A stretch of 64,000 bases of DNA from Acanthosepion esculentum (taxonomy: Eukaryota; Mollusca; Cephalopoda; Sepiida; Sepiidae), in assembly GCA_964036315.1 (NCBI GenBank), contig OZ038480.1, positions 9,913,703 through 9,977,702 on the forward strand, in the 5' to 3' direction. The position numbers and the translations under genes are program-made. The notes under the pieces are model-generated. The model was given only the letters and a program-made list of their open reading frames with translations, did not search any database and was not told the origin of the DNA. This document shows, piece after piece, positions 12,279 through 23,406 of this stretch (position 1 is the first letter of the stretch; each line of letters begins with the position of its first letter).

Positions 12279-12281
<3 letters not shown>
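12158..12281. repeat. Perfect 56-bp inverted repeat with 12-nt loop
   Basis: 12158-12213 is an exact reverse complement of 12226-12281. Both strands read CTGACGA (12226-12232), a short spacer, GAA, then ACC-TT-GGT. This is hammerhead-like and matches the GAAACCTTGGTA of the Penelope-like end near 22030. The right edge abuts a TA tract. Confidence 0.85.

Positions 12282-12318
<37 letters not shown>
12282..12318. repeat. (TA)n microsatellite
   Basis: A TA tract joining two foldback elements. Confidence 0.95.
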
Positions 12319-12319
<1 letters not shown>

Positions 12320-12320
<1 letters not shown>

Positions 12321-12732
12321 TGGACTCTCCCATCATATTCAACATATGAGGGTCAAGCAGCTCAGTTCCTAACTAGGAACCGACAACCAGACACCAGAAG
12401 CACATAAGTGAATGTAATGTTGGGAAAGGTATTAATCCTCTTCTTCTCCCTCCAGCTATGAATAAATAGCAGGGCAGACTTGGTTCTATAGACTTGAATC
12501 ACAATTGGTCTAGGAGAAGGACAACTCTGATTTCAAAAGATGTGGAGGGTTGTTTGGGGACCTTGTGTCACGTGGTGCACCAGGTCTCTGTATTCGGCCC
12601 TTCAAAAAGTATGATTGGTTCTGCACAAAACCTTCACTACTATAATCAAATGATATGTGCTGGTGTCTGGCTGCCTGTTCCTAGGAACTGAACTGCTTGA
12701 CCCTCATATGTCGAATATGATAGGAGAGTCCA

Positions 12733-12736
<4 letters not shown>
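12320..12736. mobile_element. Foldback element bounded by TA tracts
   Basis: The ends GGTGGACTCTCC (12319) and GGAGAGTCCACC (about 12724) are inverted, and the arms share TATGAGGGTCAAGCAG with AGTTCCTA. The interior includes AAGGACAACTCTGATTTCAA and CACCAGGTCTCTGTATTCGG, also found inverted at 14440-14705. No transposase is present. The small frame at 12494 matches the one at 14483-14674 because it is repeat sequence. Confidence 0.65.

Positions 12737-12782
<46 letters not shown>
12733..12782. repeat. (TA)n microsatellite
   Basis: A pure TA tract between a foldback and a SINE. Confidence 0.95.
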
Positions 12783-12785
<3 letters not shown>

Positions 12786-13212
12786 GACATCTGTCTATAT
12801 TTCTGAGATGAGGTATAATGTACACTATTTACATTATTCGGACTATTGTCCTCATCTTTGTCGCCATATTTATTACAACGTTTTGGTTGTTGTACACTCT
12901 GGCCTTCTTCAGGTGGTTGGAATGTCAAACTGAACCCTTTATTTCGCTCACTGGGTTAGACTGTTCTAGTTCCACCTGCCATGTCTAATGGATGTCAGTT
13001 ATCTCCTGTTAATTCCCCTCTGAAAGTTCTCCACTGCCTTAACCAGGTATTGACCTCATACTCTTTGGGTCCTATCACTGGATCTAACTAACACCTTTAT
13101 CCACTGTGCCATGTGTCCTTGAAGAAAGCCGGAGCGTACAACGGCAGAAACGTGATAAACATGGCGATAAAGATGAGGACAATAGTCCGATAAATAAAAA
13201 TAGTGTATATTA
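12783..13212. mobile_element. S1-family SINE with inverted tail (minus copy plus short + tail)
   Basis: A minus-strand S1 copy runs to its tRNA-like head at about 13130 (reverse of CACATGGCACAGTGGATAAA). It is followed at once by the + strand tail of another copy (GCCGGAGCGTACAACGG to AGGACAATAGTCCG). Confidence 0.68.
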
Positions 13213-13855
13213 AGACATTTTTACGTTTATACATTCTTTTTATAGATACAAATATTTAAGTAAATGCTCTGTTTATAATAAATAGTATTAACAACAATTA
13301 CCAGCCTGAACGTCCGAGAAATTGTCATAGAAAATGTGTCCTCCGACATGAATCGAACCTGTATTCTATACGGAACCGTCATATAGCCTGACGTGCCTTA
13401 ACCAATTGGGCCACAGAGGAGCATTTCGATTAGCAAGGTCAATTTTACTGTTTTTAAACTACAATCTTCCATGATTCTCTCACATACATTCATATCTGCT
13501 CAAAGCGTATCCAAATGTAAACAAATGACGTCACACATTATGAAATGGACAAAGTCCGACAATTAATTTAAGACATTTTTATGTTTATACATTCTTTTTA
13601 TAGATACAAATATTTAAGTAAATGCTCCTCTGTGGCTCAATTGGTAAAAGCACTTCAGGCTATATGACGGTTCCATGTAGGATACAGGTTCAATTCCTGT
13701 CGGAGAACACATATTTTCTATGACAATTTCTTGGACAGTCAAGTTGTTAATACTGTTTATTATAAACAGAACATTTACCTAAATATTTGTATCTATAAAA
13801 AAGAATGTATAAACATAAAAATGTGTTAAAATAATTGTCGGACTTTATCCATTTC

Positions 13856-13860
<5 letters not shown>
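13213..13860. mobile_element. Head-to-head pair of tRNA-like repeats (F2 family)
   Basis: A minus copy (about 13213-13565) and a plus copy (about 13566-13860) each contain a tRNA-like core. In the + copy at 13626-13712, GCTCAATTGGTAAAAGCAC is A-box-like and GGTTCAATTCC is a B box, with a T-stem of about five pairs. Around them lie ATAGATACAAATATTTAAG and GTCCGACAATTA boundaries. The anticodon loop lacks the universal U33, so these are not functional tRNA genes. Confidence 0.65.

Positions 13861-13950
<90 letters not shown>
13858..13950. repeat. (TA)n microsatellite
   Basis: A pure TA tract of about 92 bp. 13951-14340 is unique AT-rich sequence with nothing recognisable. Confidence 0.96.
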
Positions 13951-13953
<3 letters not shown>

Positions 13954-14350
13954 TTAATTGAACGACAAAGTGGAAATATTCAGTATAGTACATTTTGTTC
14001 TCGAGAAGAACTTATGGATAAAGTAATGTTTTTATTGATGGAATGGAAGAGATATAAATGCAAGCGTTGGTTATAATCATGTACTGATGAGAAGTGCTGA
14101 AGATGTGTGAATGGTAAATTTTGAATTTTAGATTTAAATTTTTTTTAAGTTTTAAAGATTTTTTCTCCTCACAGTCTAGAAGATTTCATTCAGCTTCTCT
14201 ACACTTTTGTTTTTGTCTTTCTTCTTTTTGTTATTAAGTCTCCCATATTGTGACGGTGACAACAGAAGATCTGCTAAAAAAGAGTGAAATGTTGTAAGAC
14301 CCAGCACACAAATTTACCATAGATGTTCTATAGAGATTCATGAATTATAT

Positions 14351-14356
<6 letters not shown>

Positions 14357-14433
<77 letters not shown>
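14357..14433. repeat. (TA)n microsatellite
   Basis: A pure TA tract of about 75 bp. Confidence 0.96.
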
Positions 14434-14434
<1 letters not shown>

Positions 14435-14725
14435 TCGACTTTCCCGTCAACTTCAACGTATGAGGGTCAAGCAGATCAGTTCCTAGGAAACCGACAGCCC
14501 GACAACAGCACATGAGATTTGATTATAGTGGTGAAGGTTTCGTGCTGGACCATCCACACTTTTTGAAGGGCCGAATACAGAGACCTGGTGCACTAAGTGC
14601 CACAAGGTCCCCAAACAACCCGCCACAGGTTTTAAATTCAGAGTTGTCCTTCTCCTAGACCAGTCGCCATCCAAGGCTATAGAACCCAGTCTGTCCTGCT
14701 ATTTGTGTGTGTGTGTGTGTGTTAC
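14434..14725. repeat. Copy of the 1-400 / 12320 repeat family, then (GT)n
   Basis: Shares TATGAGGGTCAAGCAG, GTCCCCAAACAACC and AACCCAGTCTGTCCTGCTATTT with the copies at 12320-12736 and 1-400. It ends with a GT run at 14705-14722. Confidence 0.65.
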
Positions 14726-14801
14726 GTGAATCATTCATACAAAAAGCAGATAATGAAGTTAATGATTCATGTAATGTAAATTGAACCTGCACCACGTAAA
14801 T

Positions 14802-14803
<2 letters not shown>

Positions 14804-14863
<60 letters not shown>
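14804..14863. repeat. (TA)n microsatellite
   Basis: TA tract. Confidence 0.96.
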
Positions 14864-14869
<6 letters not shown>

Positions 14870-14929
14870 AAAAAGAAAGAACAGTAAGATATATAATCTG
14901 GCGTTCTTATTGATATTTTTATTTTTACA

Positions 14930-15285
14930 AAACTGTGCTCAATGTAAATTTACAGAGCATAAATATTATAAAGTAACTGATTTAAAATATGGTTTCTTTG
15001 CTACACAGGAATCACAATGTTTCAAAAACCGAAGCTAAAATCTTCAAATTTAATTATATAATTAAATTAATTTCTCTCTAACCCTGGAAACAAGAAATTA
15101 TCAATTGTATCTGCGTTTAAAACTCAGTAAATTAAAAAAATAAGTTATTCCAAAATTCACTTGAAGATGAAACAGAACTAATGCTTTTAATTTAATTATA
15201 TAATTAAATTTTAAGTTTTTAGCTTCGGTTTTTGAAACATGGTAATTGCTGTGTAGCGAAGAAACCATATTTTAAATCAGTTAAT

Positions 15286-15288
<3 letters not shown>
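14930..15288. repeat. Foldback repeat with AATTTAATTATATAATTAAA core
   Basis: The arms (ATGGTTTCTTTGCTACACAG at about 14989; GTGTAGCGAAGAAACCAT at about 15251) are inverted. A single-arm relative lies at 36180-36430 (ACTGTGTAGCGAAAAAACCA), again next to a TA tract. Confidence 0.6.

Positions 15289-15333
<45 letters not shown>
15289..15333. repeat. (TA)n microsatellite
   Basis: TA tract. Confidence 0.95.
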
Positions 15334-15336
<3 letters not shown>

Positions 15337-15631
15337 TATATATCTTTGATAAATTTAAACTATTACTTATCTCTAAAATCTATAATATTTGCCAACTTAT
15401 AAGGAGATGTTTTGCATCACATAAAAGAAATATCATCCCTGTTTAAAACCTAATTTATTATATTTTGTAGCAGAGATTTTCTGAATGAGAGAAAGATTCA
15501 AACAATCCTCTAAAAATAACTGTACAAAGTTTTTCAGTCACCTCACACAAATCAATGCCAGATATAATGTCTCAAAAGAAAAATGTCTATAATAAAAAAA
15601 TAATAGTTCATTTCAAAAAGTTAGTATATGT

Positions 15632-16100
15632 GACACATTATGAAATGGACAAAGTCCAACAATTATTTTAAGATATTTTTATGTTTATACATTCTTTTCA
15701 TAGATACAAATATTTAAACATAAAAATGTCATAAAATAATTGTCGGACTTTGTCCATTTCATAATGTGTGACGTCATTTGTTTACATTTGGATATGCATT
15801 GAGCAGATATGAATGTACGTGAGGGAATCATGGAAGATTGTAGTTTAAAAACAGTAAAATTGACCTTGCTAACCGAAATGCTCCACTGTGGCCGAATCGG
15901 TTAAGGCACGTCAGGCTATTTGACGGTTCCGTATAGGATACAGGTTTGATTCCTGTCGGAGGACGCATATTTTCTATGAAAATTTCTTGGACATTCAGGC
16001 CGGTAAATGTTATTAATACTGTTTATTATAAACTGAGCATTTACTTAAATATTTGTATCTATAGAAAGAATGTATAAACATAAAAATGTCTTAGTATATA
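15632..16100 (+). mobile_element. F2-family tRNA-like repeat with leading hairpin
   Basis: An inverted pair (ATTATGAAATGGACAAAGTC at about 15636 and its complement at about 15744-15765) leads into a + copy. Its tRNA-like core is at about 15880-15965 (GGCCGAATCGGTTAAGGCAC, then CAGGTTTGATTCCTGTC). It ends about 210 bp before the VWA1 exon. Confidence 0.65.
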
Positions 16101-16313
16101 TTGTTAATATATTGTTTGCTTTCTCTTAGCTTGAATAATTGCTTCAATTTGTCTTGGAAGGGATGCATACAAATCTTGACACATATGAGATGCCATTTTC
16201 TAGCTCCCACAAATCTTGAAGATTTTGTAGATGAAATAAGGTTTTGAGTAAAGATCTGTAAAAATGAAACTACTTTTGGTTCACTCTAATATTATTTCCA
16301 TTTTTATTTGCAG

Positions 16314-16883
16314 CTGGATGCAATAAATCGGTAGCAGACATTGTGTTCGTTTTGGATGAATCAGGAAGCGTTGGGAAACAAAACTATGAAATTGTCAAGA
16401 ATTTTGTCATTGATATGGTGAAACATTTTGACATTGGACCTAACAATGTTCGTATAGGTTTGATCACGTTTTCCAACGTGGCATCTCTCCATTTTCACTT
16501 GAACAAATACAATACAGCTGAGAGCATTGTCAATGCAATAAAACATCTTCCATATCATCATGGTTTGACTTATACTGATGCAGCACTAAAACTACTGAAA
16601 AGCTCCAGCTTTGTAAAGAGTCATGGGGACAGAGAAGATGCACCCAACATTGCCATTGTGATCACAGATGGTCGTTCCCATGATCCCCAGGCCACGGTGG
16701 CAGCAGCAAATGCTCTAAAAAAGGATGGCATCACCATATTTTCAATTGGAATTGGAAAAGCTGTTGCATCTCAAGAATTAAATGGTATGGCTTCACTTCC
16801 AACTAGTGAACATGTTTTTATGGTAAACAACTTCGTGGCATTAAAGAACATCCAGAAAAAACTGTCTACAAAAACTTGTAAAA
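16314..16883 (+). CDS. Exon 2: von Willebrand factor A domain 1 (VWA1)
   Basis: This is a complete VWA domain in one 570-nt exon. The acceptor is TTTATTTGCAG and the donor is AAAA|GTAAGTA, with phase 1 at both ends (a symmetric, shuffle-competent module). The domain starts GCNKSVADIVFVLDESGSVG. It carries the MIDAS motif DESGS, the central Thr in GLTYTDAAL and the third-loop Asp in IVITDGRS, so the divalent-metal adhesion site looks intact. Cysteines bracket it (GCNK at the start, KTCK at the end), as in matrilin and collagen-VI VWA modules. It is the first domain after the signal peptide. VWA domains of this type bind protein ligands extracellularly; the ligand here is unknown. It resembles VWA4 (FDIG..NVR.G, FHLNKY) more than VWA2/3. 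Confidence 0.92.
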
Positions 16884-17981
16884 GTAAGTACCTGAAAATT
16901 ATACATTGACAAGTATATGTTTAAAAACTTGAGACCAGGATTCTTTTGTGTGATTTAATGTCTTCAGAATATCTCAGTGGCTACTCCAAGACTATGATTG
17001 GTCCAGGGACTTTCTTAACATCTACTAATTGATTCCCTCTCCAATTTGTGACTGGCGTAAAAAGATCTATAGTAAAGAATTTTCTTGTGAAATTTCTCAT
17101 CAGTAGCATTCAAATTTGACTGAGAAAACAGCTAAACCAGTCTTTGTTTTTATCCAAATATTATTTAATATATTCAAATATGAGGTTCTCTTGATTTCAC
17201 AAAGGGAAGTAATGTTTGGCAATTTTTTATTCTTTAATGTAAAGTTTTCCTCTGACATTGCACACTTAGATGCTGCAAGACAATCTTTACTTTTACTATC
17301 TTCATCACCATCTACAAATTGTTTGGATCCAACTTACTTTAAGAATAAAATGACTCTGACTGGCGAAATATATTGTACAAATCTTGTCAGATAGTTATGA
17401 AGTTTTTCCGTTTTTGTATATCAAATGCGTAATGATAGAACTGAATGATTGAATTTCTTTAGCAGAAAAATTGGCAGAGTAATCACACTTTTATAGTTTT
17501 AGTCCCTATAATAAATAAAAATTCATAGGAAAACATGTGTTACTCTGGCCTTATCAATGACAATTTTTTAGAGGATAACGCAAATTTATGTTTAAAGAGT
17601 GCAATAATATTTCAGATAAAAATGTTGACGTAATGCAATAATATTTTTCTTATACAAACTATTTATTCCCAGTGAAACAATTTAATGGATATATTTGAAT
17701 ATCAATAAGATGATATTTTTAAAAAAAGAAATTAAATATCATATTAACATGTACTTATATATTAGCATCATTATATATATATATACAGTTATATATACAA
17801 TGTTTTTGTTGTTAAAAGATTCAAAGTTTAAAATCAATGTTCATATGCTATAGTAGTGTAATAAATTATATTGACACTTGACTAAAATGGCTCAAAGGTA
17901 TTTTTACATGTTTATTGATGTTTAATTTTAATCACTTGATTTGAAGCACCTCCAAAATTTTAAATATTTTTTCAGCTGGAT

Positions 17982-18699
17982 TGGCAGAGTACGGTTTTAT
18001 TATCAACCATACCATATTATTTAGAAGAGGTTTATTTTACTGTATGGCGATCATCACCACACACACATACACCCTTACAAATTCAAATCTCCAACAGCAT
18101 TCATTCATTGGTCAGGAAGCAACGCTGCTATCTGAAGCGACAATTTTAAAATCGCCATATTTTCATATGGTAGATTTTGTGCACTTTTGGGAGAACCGGC
18201 TCCCAGAAACTCATGCACTGATTGGTCAGTATCGACCAATCAGATTCTCTGCATGTGGAGAATGATTCTTCCCGCTCGGAGATCCTGATTCAATGAACAC
18301 CTATATAAGCATAAGAAAAGAGGAGCCGCACTAGTGAGACTTCAGCTGCCACAGAAATCCACGACAGTTGAAGCTATGCGCCCATATTCTCACTCAACTC
18401 TCAACCGCATATTCTACCACACCTACATAATGCTACACTTGCACGGCAGAACTGTTTAAAACATTTTTAACAGACTAAACTCTCATTTTCTTTCAGACAA
18501 CTTTGATAGACTTTATAGACAAAGAAAGGCAACTCTTGTCTTACTCTTTGCATGCTTTTTTGTATACATTCTTTATTGTACGTTTCGTTGAATATAATTT
18601 TATATATATTGATACCTATGCTTTGTCCCTTTCTTTTACATCAGTTTGGGTTCCTAAATAAATTAAACAAAATTAAATAAATGTGGTAAAAGGCTGCCA
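17982..18699 (+). mobile_element. Possible solo LTR or LTR-like repeat
   Basis: The segment starts TGGCAG and ends CTGCCA (short inverted ends in the TG...CA style). Near 18300 it has CCTATATAAGC, a TATA-like core, followed by a GC-richer leader (GGAGCCGCACTAGTGAGAC). This layout fits an LTR promoter, but the flanks show no target duplication and no second LTR, so the call is weak. The 94-residue frame at 17981 has no domain. Confidence 0.25.
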
Positions 18700-19448
18700 C
18701 AACTGCAATAAGCTGTACAGAAAAATAAAAGGCAATAAAAAATATAATACTAAAATAAATAACTCTTGTGGATAATAAAAATTACCTAAAATTCATCATA
18801 TACAAAATATTTAAACCATCCAACCTTTTGGTTACTAACAACATTTCTAATTATCTAATGTGTAATAAAACATCTATTTTTTCTTTTATGTTTTGTGATG
18901 CTAATGCAAGCATATACTATGATGAATACTATATTGAATGACTTTCCTTTCAGTTTCACTAGACAGTTGTCAATATTCCAGAATAGATTTTCTTTTGTCT
19001 TTATCTAATATTAATCCTACTCTTCTTTCTTTTCCTTCTCCCAAATATATTTAGTGTGTCCATTACTTGTGATGTCATCATTGTTCATCCATCTAGTTTC
19101 ACATACTCCCAGAATGTTAATGTTTAACCTTTCCATTTTGAGTTTGATATTTTCTCATTTCTAAAATCATCATGATCGAAAACACTTGATCAATATGTAT
19201 ATTCACTGGACCTAAATGTATGCTTTCTTGGAAAAATTTAATAAAAATTGTTAAAAAAAATGAATTCCTTTTTTATGCAGCATTAAGGCCATCCTCAAGG
19301 CCGAGAGCATTTTAATGAATAACATTGTCTTTTAAGCGGAACATGTAACAAATTTTTAAATGTATGTGGTTGATTGTTTCTGTTGAACATATTTGTTTTT
19401 TATATTATATTTAGTTCTAAATTAACAAGTATAGACTACATACCCCAT

Positions 19449-19493
19449 GTCTGTCTATCTATCTATCTATCTATCTGTCTGTCTGTCTGTCTA
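19449..19493. repeat. (CTAT)n(CTGT)n microsatellite
   Basis: About six CTAT units then four CTGT units. Confidence 0.9.
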
Positions 19494-19654
19494 AATAGTC
19501 ATCCACAGACAGACTGTTTCCCTGTATCACAGTTCATCAGTGTGGCTAGACATCCAATTGCTTCAAGCTAGGATCAAAACCCTACCAATTTGGCATCAGC
19601 CAGAGATTCTATCCCCAAGCTATCATCACATGCTAGAGCAGAAGGGAAATTTAA

Positions 19655-19663
<9 letters not shown>

Positions 19664-19738
<75 letters not shown>
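19664..19738. repeat. (TA)n microsatellite
   Basis: A pure TA tract of about 74 bp. Confidence 0.97.
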
Positions 19739-19740
<2 letters not shown>

Positions 19741-19796
19741 GATGAAAGTGGAGACTTTAAAAACCCAGTTTCTAAAGTCTCCACTTTCATCATTAT
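19738..19796. repeat. 23-bp inverted repeat beside the TA tract
   Basis: The arms at 19738-19760 and 19773-19795 (GATGAAAGTGGAGACTTTA and its complement) are perfect with a 12-nt loop. The reverse strand has TGATGA, an AAGT-GGAG-ACTT hairpin, then GAAAC, which is a degraded hammerhead-like order. Confidence 0.7.
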
Positions 19797-19876
19797 CATT
19801 TGCTCTGTTCTTACATTGAGCTCTCTTTGAATTTATATCCTTTTTGGAATTATCCATACAAATTATCAAATAATAT

Positions 19877-19878
<2 letters not shown>

Positions 19879-19971
<93 letters not shown>

Positions 19972-19983
19972 GATAGATAGATA
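19879..19983. repeat. (TA)n(GA)n(GATA)n compound microsatellite
   Basis: TA to about 19926, GA to about 19967, then a few GATA units. Confidence 0.96.
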
Positions 19984-19997
19984 GATGAATAAATATA

Positions 19998-20250
19998 GTT
20001 TTAAGGTAGGCTATATTTATAGGGTAAAAGTGGTCAATATCTGGCATAAAGCTTGTGCAAATATAAAAACCAACAGTCTTTGTTCAATTGGTTTTAGTGT
20101 TTTTTTACCCAAAAAGATTGAATTCAGATGACACACACATAACACACAGGGTCTTATCCTGGTCACGGCACCAAATATAACATGCTCAGCCTGGTTCAAT
20201 CCTGGGTTGATCCCATGCTGCTCAGTAGTGGTCCCAGTCAACTGATGGTC
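19998..20250 (+). repeat. Dispersed repeat related to the 59.3-59.8 kb family
   Basis: TTTTAAGGTAGGCTATATTTATAGGGTAAAAGTGGTCAATAT corresponds in order to the 59519-59560 segment (for example GCTATATTTAT and CAATAT). The later part has a tRNA-like flavour but no clear A or B boxes. Confidence 0.4.
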
Positions 20251-21362
20251 ATCTGTTGACTACTTCATTCCTTCATCTGCTCTGCCCACGTTGTGTTCTT
20301 TGACCACAATCCAGTGAAGACTAAACTTTTATCCATACTTAAGCACTGAATCAAGTTGGCAGAACTCTATGAAAAAGGGCATGAATGGTTCTGCTAGTAA
20401 AAACAATTATCATAACAAATGAAGACGGTGTCTGGGTTAATTTTCAATTGGTTTATAAAATCATTGATATAATAAAATTAGCCCTTCCCGTTCAACACTA
20501 TCATGACCCTGTATCTTTTGCTTCTGAAACTTGGAGTGGGTTAAACAATCACATGAGATGTTAGGTTGAGTAACCTCGGTGGCAGATCATGTGGGGTTTA
20601 ACAGCTCCCTTGTTCACTGTTGATTCATTTCAGCCTTCTCCAATAGCAGCTCCTAGTGCCAGATTCAACTGAACATTCATTTTATATGCATCTCACCCAA
20701 CTCTTACTACCCCTCAAATCTCATTATGTGTTCCTCAATTAATTATTTTCTCCACCTCTGAAGACATGACATCAACCCTAAATGAAGCAGTCTGATATTT
20801 TAAAACAATAACCTTTGTTTCCACATTTCGTAGCAATCAGCTGTTTTATCAAAGAAAATTTTTCCCATCGGCACTTTTTAAAAATTATTTCTAAGGAATT
20901 TCATTTTGTTTATCAAATACCAAAGAATTCTCTTTTCTTCTTGATTTCCAAAATTGACCTAATTGCAAATTCCATTGTTTACATTTTTGGTTTTATTTAA
21001 ATTTGATCTTTGGCCACCAATGACTTTCAGATACCAACACAGTCAACTTTTCAAAAACAAAATTATTTACTTTAAAATTTTTCTACTGTATTACATTCTG
21101 CCCTTTTTGGGAGACTCAACAATTCTTATGTGTGTTTCTGTTTATCAGAAAGAAAAACACCTTCATTTTTTTCTTTGCTTCATATTTCAATTCCTGTTTA
21201 TCTCTTTAACATTTTCACCCCTTCCAATGCTCCAATTCTATACAGGGTTTTTACATGAACCCTCTTAATCCTAATTCCAATCCACCAGAGTCAAGATAGT
21301 GTCACCTTCCTTTCAACTACCACCAGTATCCCTTTATAGTATCACTTTTATATATATATATT

Positions 21363-22078
21363 AAATATTAGAAAATGGGAAGATTACTCACTTAAGCATC
21401 TGCAACAATGGTTTCAACCATTAAGGTTTTGTCAGGCAATAGATGCTAGTTAAGCGTAACTGTAGGGATACAAATAAATGCCAGCTGAATCTTTTTTGTA
21501 AAACAGCAAGAGTGGTTTACAAAGTGGAAGTGAAAGTTATATGTGGGGTGTACTGAAGGTACCTTCAAAAAGAGATGGTACAATCACAAGTCATCTTTCA
21601 GGATAGAAAGCCATAGGAATTTTACCAGACTGGCCAACCATATGTGGGAATTAAAAGAAAAAAATAACAATAAAATCCTTAATGTAAGCTGGAGCATACT
21701 GAGGAGAGTCAAGCCTTGCATTAATGTTATTGATGTCTGTAGGCTGTGCCAGGAAGAAAAACTAGAAATAGTAATGTAATCCAAACCAAAGAAAGCTGTT
21801 AAATGAAAGGTCTGAGGCCAGGTCAGTGTGTAGGCACACTAAAAAGTATATTTTGGCTTTAACCAGCTGCAAATGAATATAATGTTTTTCACTACCCACC
21901 CCACCCTTGCCTCGCCCCTCCTCTTCTGTCACATTTCCTGTTGTGCGCACATAAAATAAGCAAATAAACCATTAAGAGATTAACTAGCATGTATTGCCTG
22001 ACAATACCTCAATGGTTGAAACCTTGGTAGTGGATGTGTAAGTGATTAATTTTCCTGTTTTTTAATATTTGATATTTA
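21363..22078 (+). mobile_element. Truncated Penelope-like element with inverted termini
   Basis: The outer segments (about 21363-21475 and 21970-22078) are imperfect inverted repeats that share CCTGACAA, ATGGTTGAAACC and the (T)AAGTGA ends. Between them lies the 3' coding end with a GIY-YIG endonuclease. Hairpin-bearing pseudo-LTR ends with hammerhead-like sequence are a known feature of Penelope-like elements. The reverse transcriptase part is deleted. Confidence 0.65.
21503..21779 (+). pseudogene. Penelope-like GIY-YIG endonuclease fragment
   Basis: Upstream in the same sense, CQLNLFCKTARVVYKVEVK is the Cys-rich CPLN...VVYK lead-in of Penelope-type proteins. After a frame change and stop the next part reads GCTEGTFKKRWYNHKSSFR, then LANHMWELKEKN, SWSILRRVKPC and CRLCQEEKLEI. 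These are the GIY-YIG tail blocks, including the Arg-His pair. The Tyr-Ile-Gly lead is damaged (CGVY then stop). Confidence 0.75.
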
Positions 22079-22177
22079 AAAGCTCTGCACATTCAATTTT
22101 TTGGCTTGTGTATAGAGCACTTTTTTAATATAACAATTCTCTGGTCAAATTCAACTCTGCCTAACAACAGTTTAACG

Positions 22178-22213
<36 letters not shown>

Positions 22214-22569
22214 CAGTTAATTTATATATATATATATGTATAATTTAATGAATTTGTTTAAATTTTTTAAATTCCATTTTTTTGGTAAAACAGAATTTAC
22301 TGAATTTAAGTGTTCCCAACTATGTCTTGATTCATTATAGCAATGGAATTTGTTATTACTCAATCTGTAGTCAAATCTGTTTGGTGATTATTTCTTGATG
22401 ATGAGTGAATCTGTTCTTATGAATGGGGAATCAAACAGATGAGAGATTTACTGTTTATTGTTATATATGATCTTAAAGTATAAAGAATGGCATCTGTCAC
22501 TTAACCTTAACATGGAGTTAAATGAACTAGATGACAATTACTCCTGCATTCTAAGTTACCGACTAGGTA

Positions 22570-22834
22570 TTTACTCTGTCTTCCCACTAAGACGAGTTGT
22601 GACACAAGGTCATTTTTGAAGGTGAGGACCCGGGTACGTACACCCAGACTAGGAAAAAAATTTGCCCGCAGCCCCTGCAACCATCAGTTGTGCTGGCCTT
22701 AGTGCAAGCACTGATCCCTCTATCTGGTGCAATGAGAGGGTACAGCCTCAAGCAGCTGTTCCCCAGGACTGGGCAACTCCCAGTATAATTTACCTTAGTT
22801 GCGAATCTGTCCTTTGATGGAATTTCCCCTGAGT
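22570..22834. other. GC-richer unique segment, unidentified
   Basis: This stretch (GGACCCGGGTACGTACACCC onward) stands out from the AT-rich surroundings. The 83-residue minus frame has no recognisable motif. It may be part of an unrecognised repeat. Confidence 0.3.
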
Positions 22835-22847
22835 GCACTATGCCTTA

Positions 22848-23406
22848 GGTTTGGTTTGGTTTATTTTGTTTTACGGCATATCAACCTCAATGGGTTATTT
22901 AATGCCGACAACATTTTTAGGATAGATTCGTATGAATAGAATATGTATTCTTTAGTTTAGATTGGTTTGGTTTATTTTGTTTTATGGCATATCAACCTCA
23001 ATGGGTTATTTAATGCCGACAACATTTTTAGGATAGATTCGTATGAATAGAATATGTATTCTTTAGTTTAGATTGGTTTGGTTTATTTTGTTTTATGGCA
23101 TATCAACCTCAATTGGTTATTTAATGCTGACAACATTTTTTATTGCTGGTAATAATTTGTTTTGTCAAAAATCTGTTTCTGGTAATATTTTTCCTTAAAA
23201 ATTGTATTGCTCATAATAATTTTTTCAAAAAAGTATTGCTTGTAATAGTTAACTTTTTGCTCATAGCTGGGACCCTAATAGGTGCTACCACCCCAGGTTA
23301 GGGTGGACCTGGGAATGCCAGCAATTAAGAGGTGGTTCCACACTCCTCAAAACCTCTTGATCAGAGGCCTTACTGCTGGATGTAGTTTAATGTCTTACCC
23401 AGGACG
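22848..23406 (+). mobile_element. E-family retroposon, copy 1, with target duplication
   Basis: It begins GGTTTGGTTTGGTTTATTTT and ends TACCCAGGACG. Flanks 22835-22847 and 23407-23419 match at 12 of 13 positions (GCACTATGCCTTA versus GCACTCTGCCTTA). Inside are about 2.7 copies of a 111-bp unit (GGCATATCAACCTCAATGGG...), then TATTGCTGGTAATA units, then a GC-rich tail with GCCAGCAATTAAGAGGTGG and CTCAAAACCTC. Confidence 0.75.

Larger units (their letters stand above)
7583..16313 (+). other. Intron 1 of the VWA gene (8.7 kb), repeat-filled
   Basis: No exon is supported between the donor at 7583 and the acceptor at 16312-16313. Because all junctions here are phase 1, an extra symmetric exon could be missed. 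Contents are SINEs, a LINE tail, TA tracts and several foldbacks, listed separately. Stretches 8289-9290 and 11000-11880 show nothing recognisable apart from AT-rich and CT-rich sequence (11400-11540). Confidence 0.6.

Noticed and set aside
13626..13712. Possible tRNA gene (with related sites at 13340-13420 reverse and 15880-15965)
   Set aside because: B box and T-arm are good, but the anticodon loop lacks U33, acceptor pairing is incomplete, and all three lie inside a repeat family.
17116..17394. 92-residue open frame in intron 2
   Set aside because: No recognisable motif, no good splice sites in phase, codon content like the AT-rich surroundings.
17981..18265. 94-residue frame after a good acceptor-like TTTTTTCAG|CTGGATTGGC that resembles the VWA1 exon start
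   Set aside because: The similarity stops after CTGGAT; no VWA motif follows, no phase-1 donor fits, and the stretch looks like an LTR-type repeat.
22587..22838. 83-residue minus-strand frame with higher GC
   Set aside because: No motif recognised and no conserved copy in the window; kept only as an unidentified segment.
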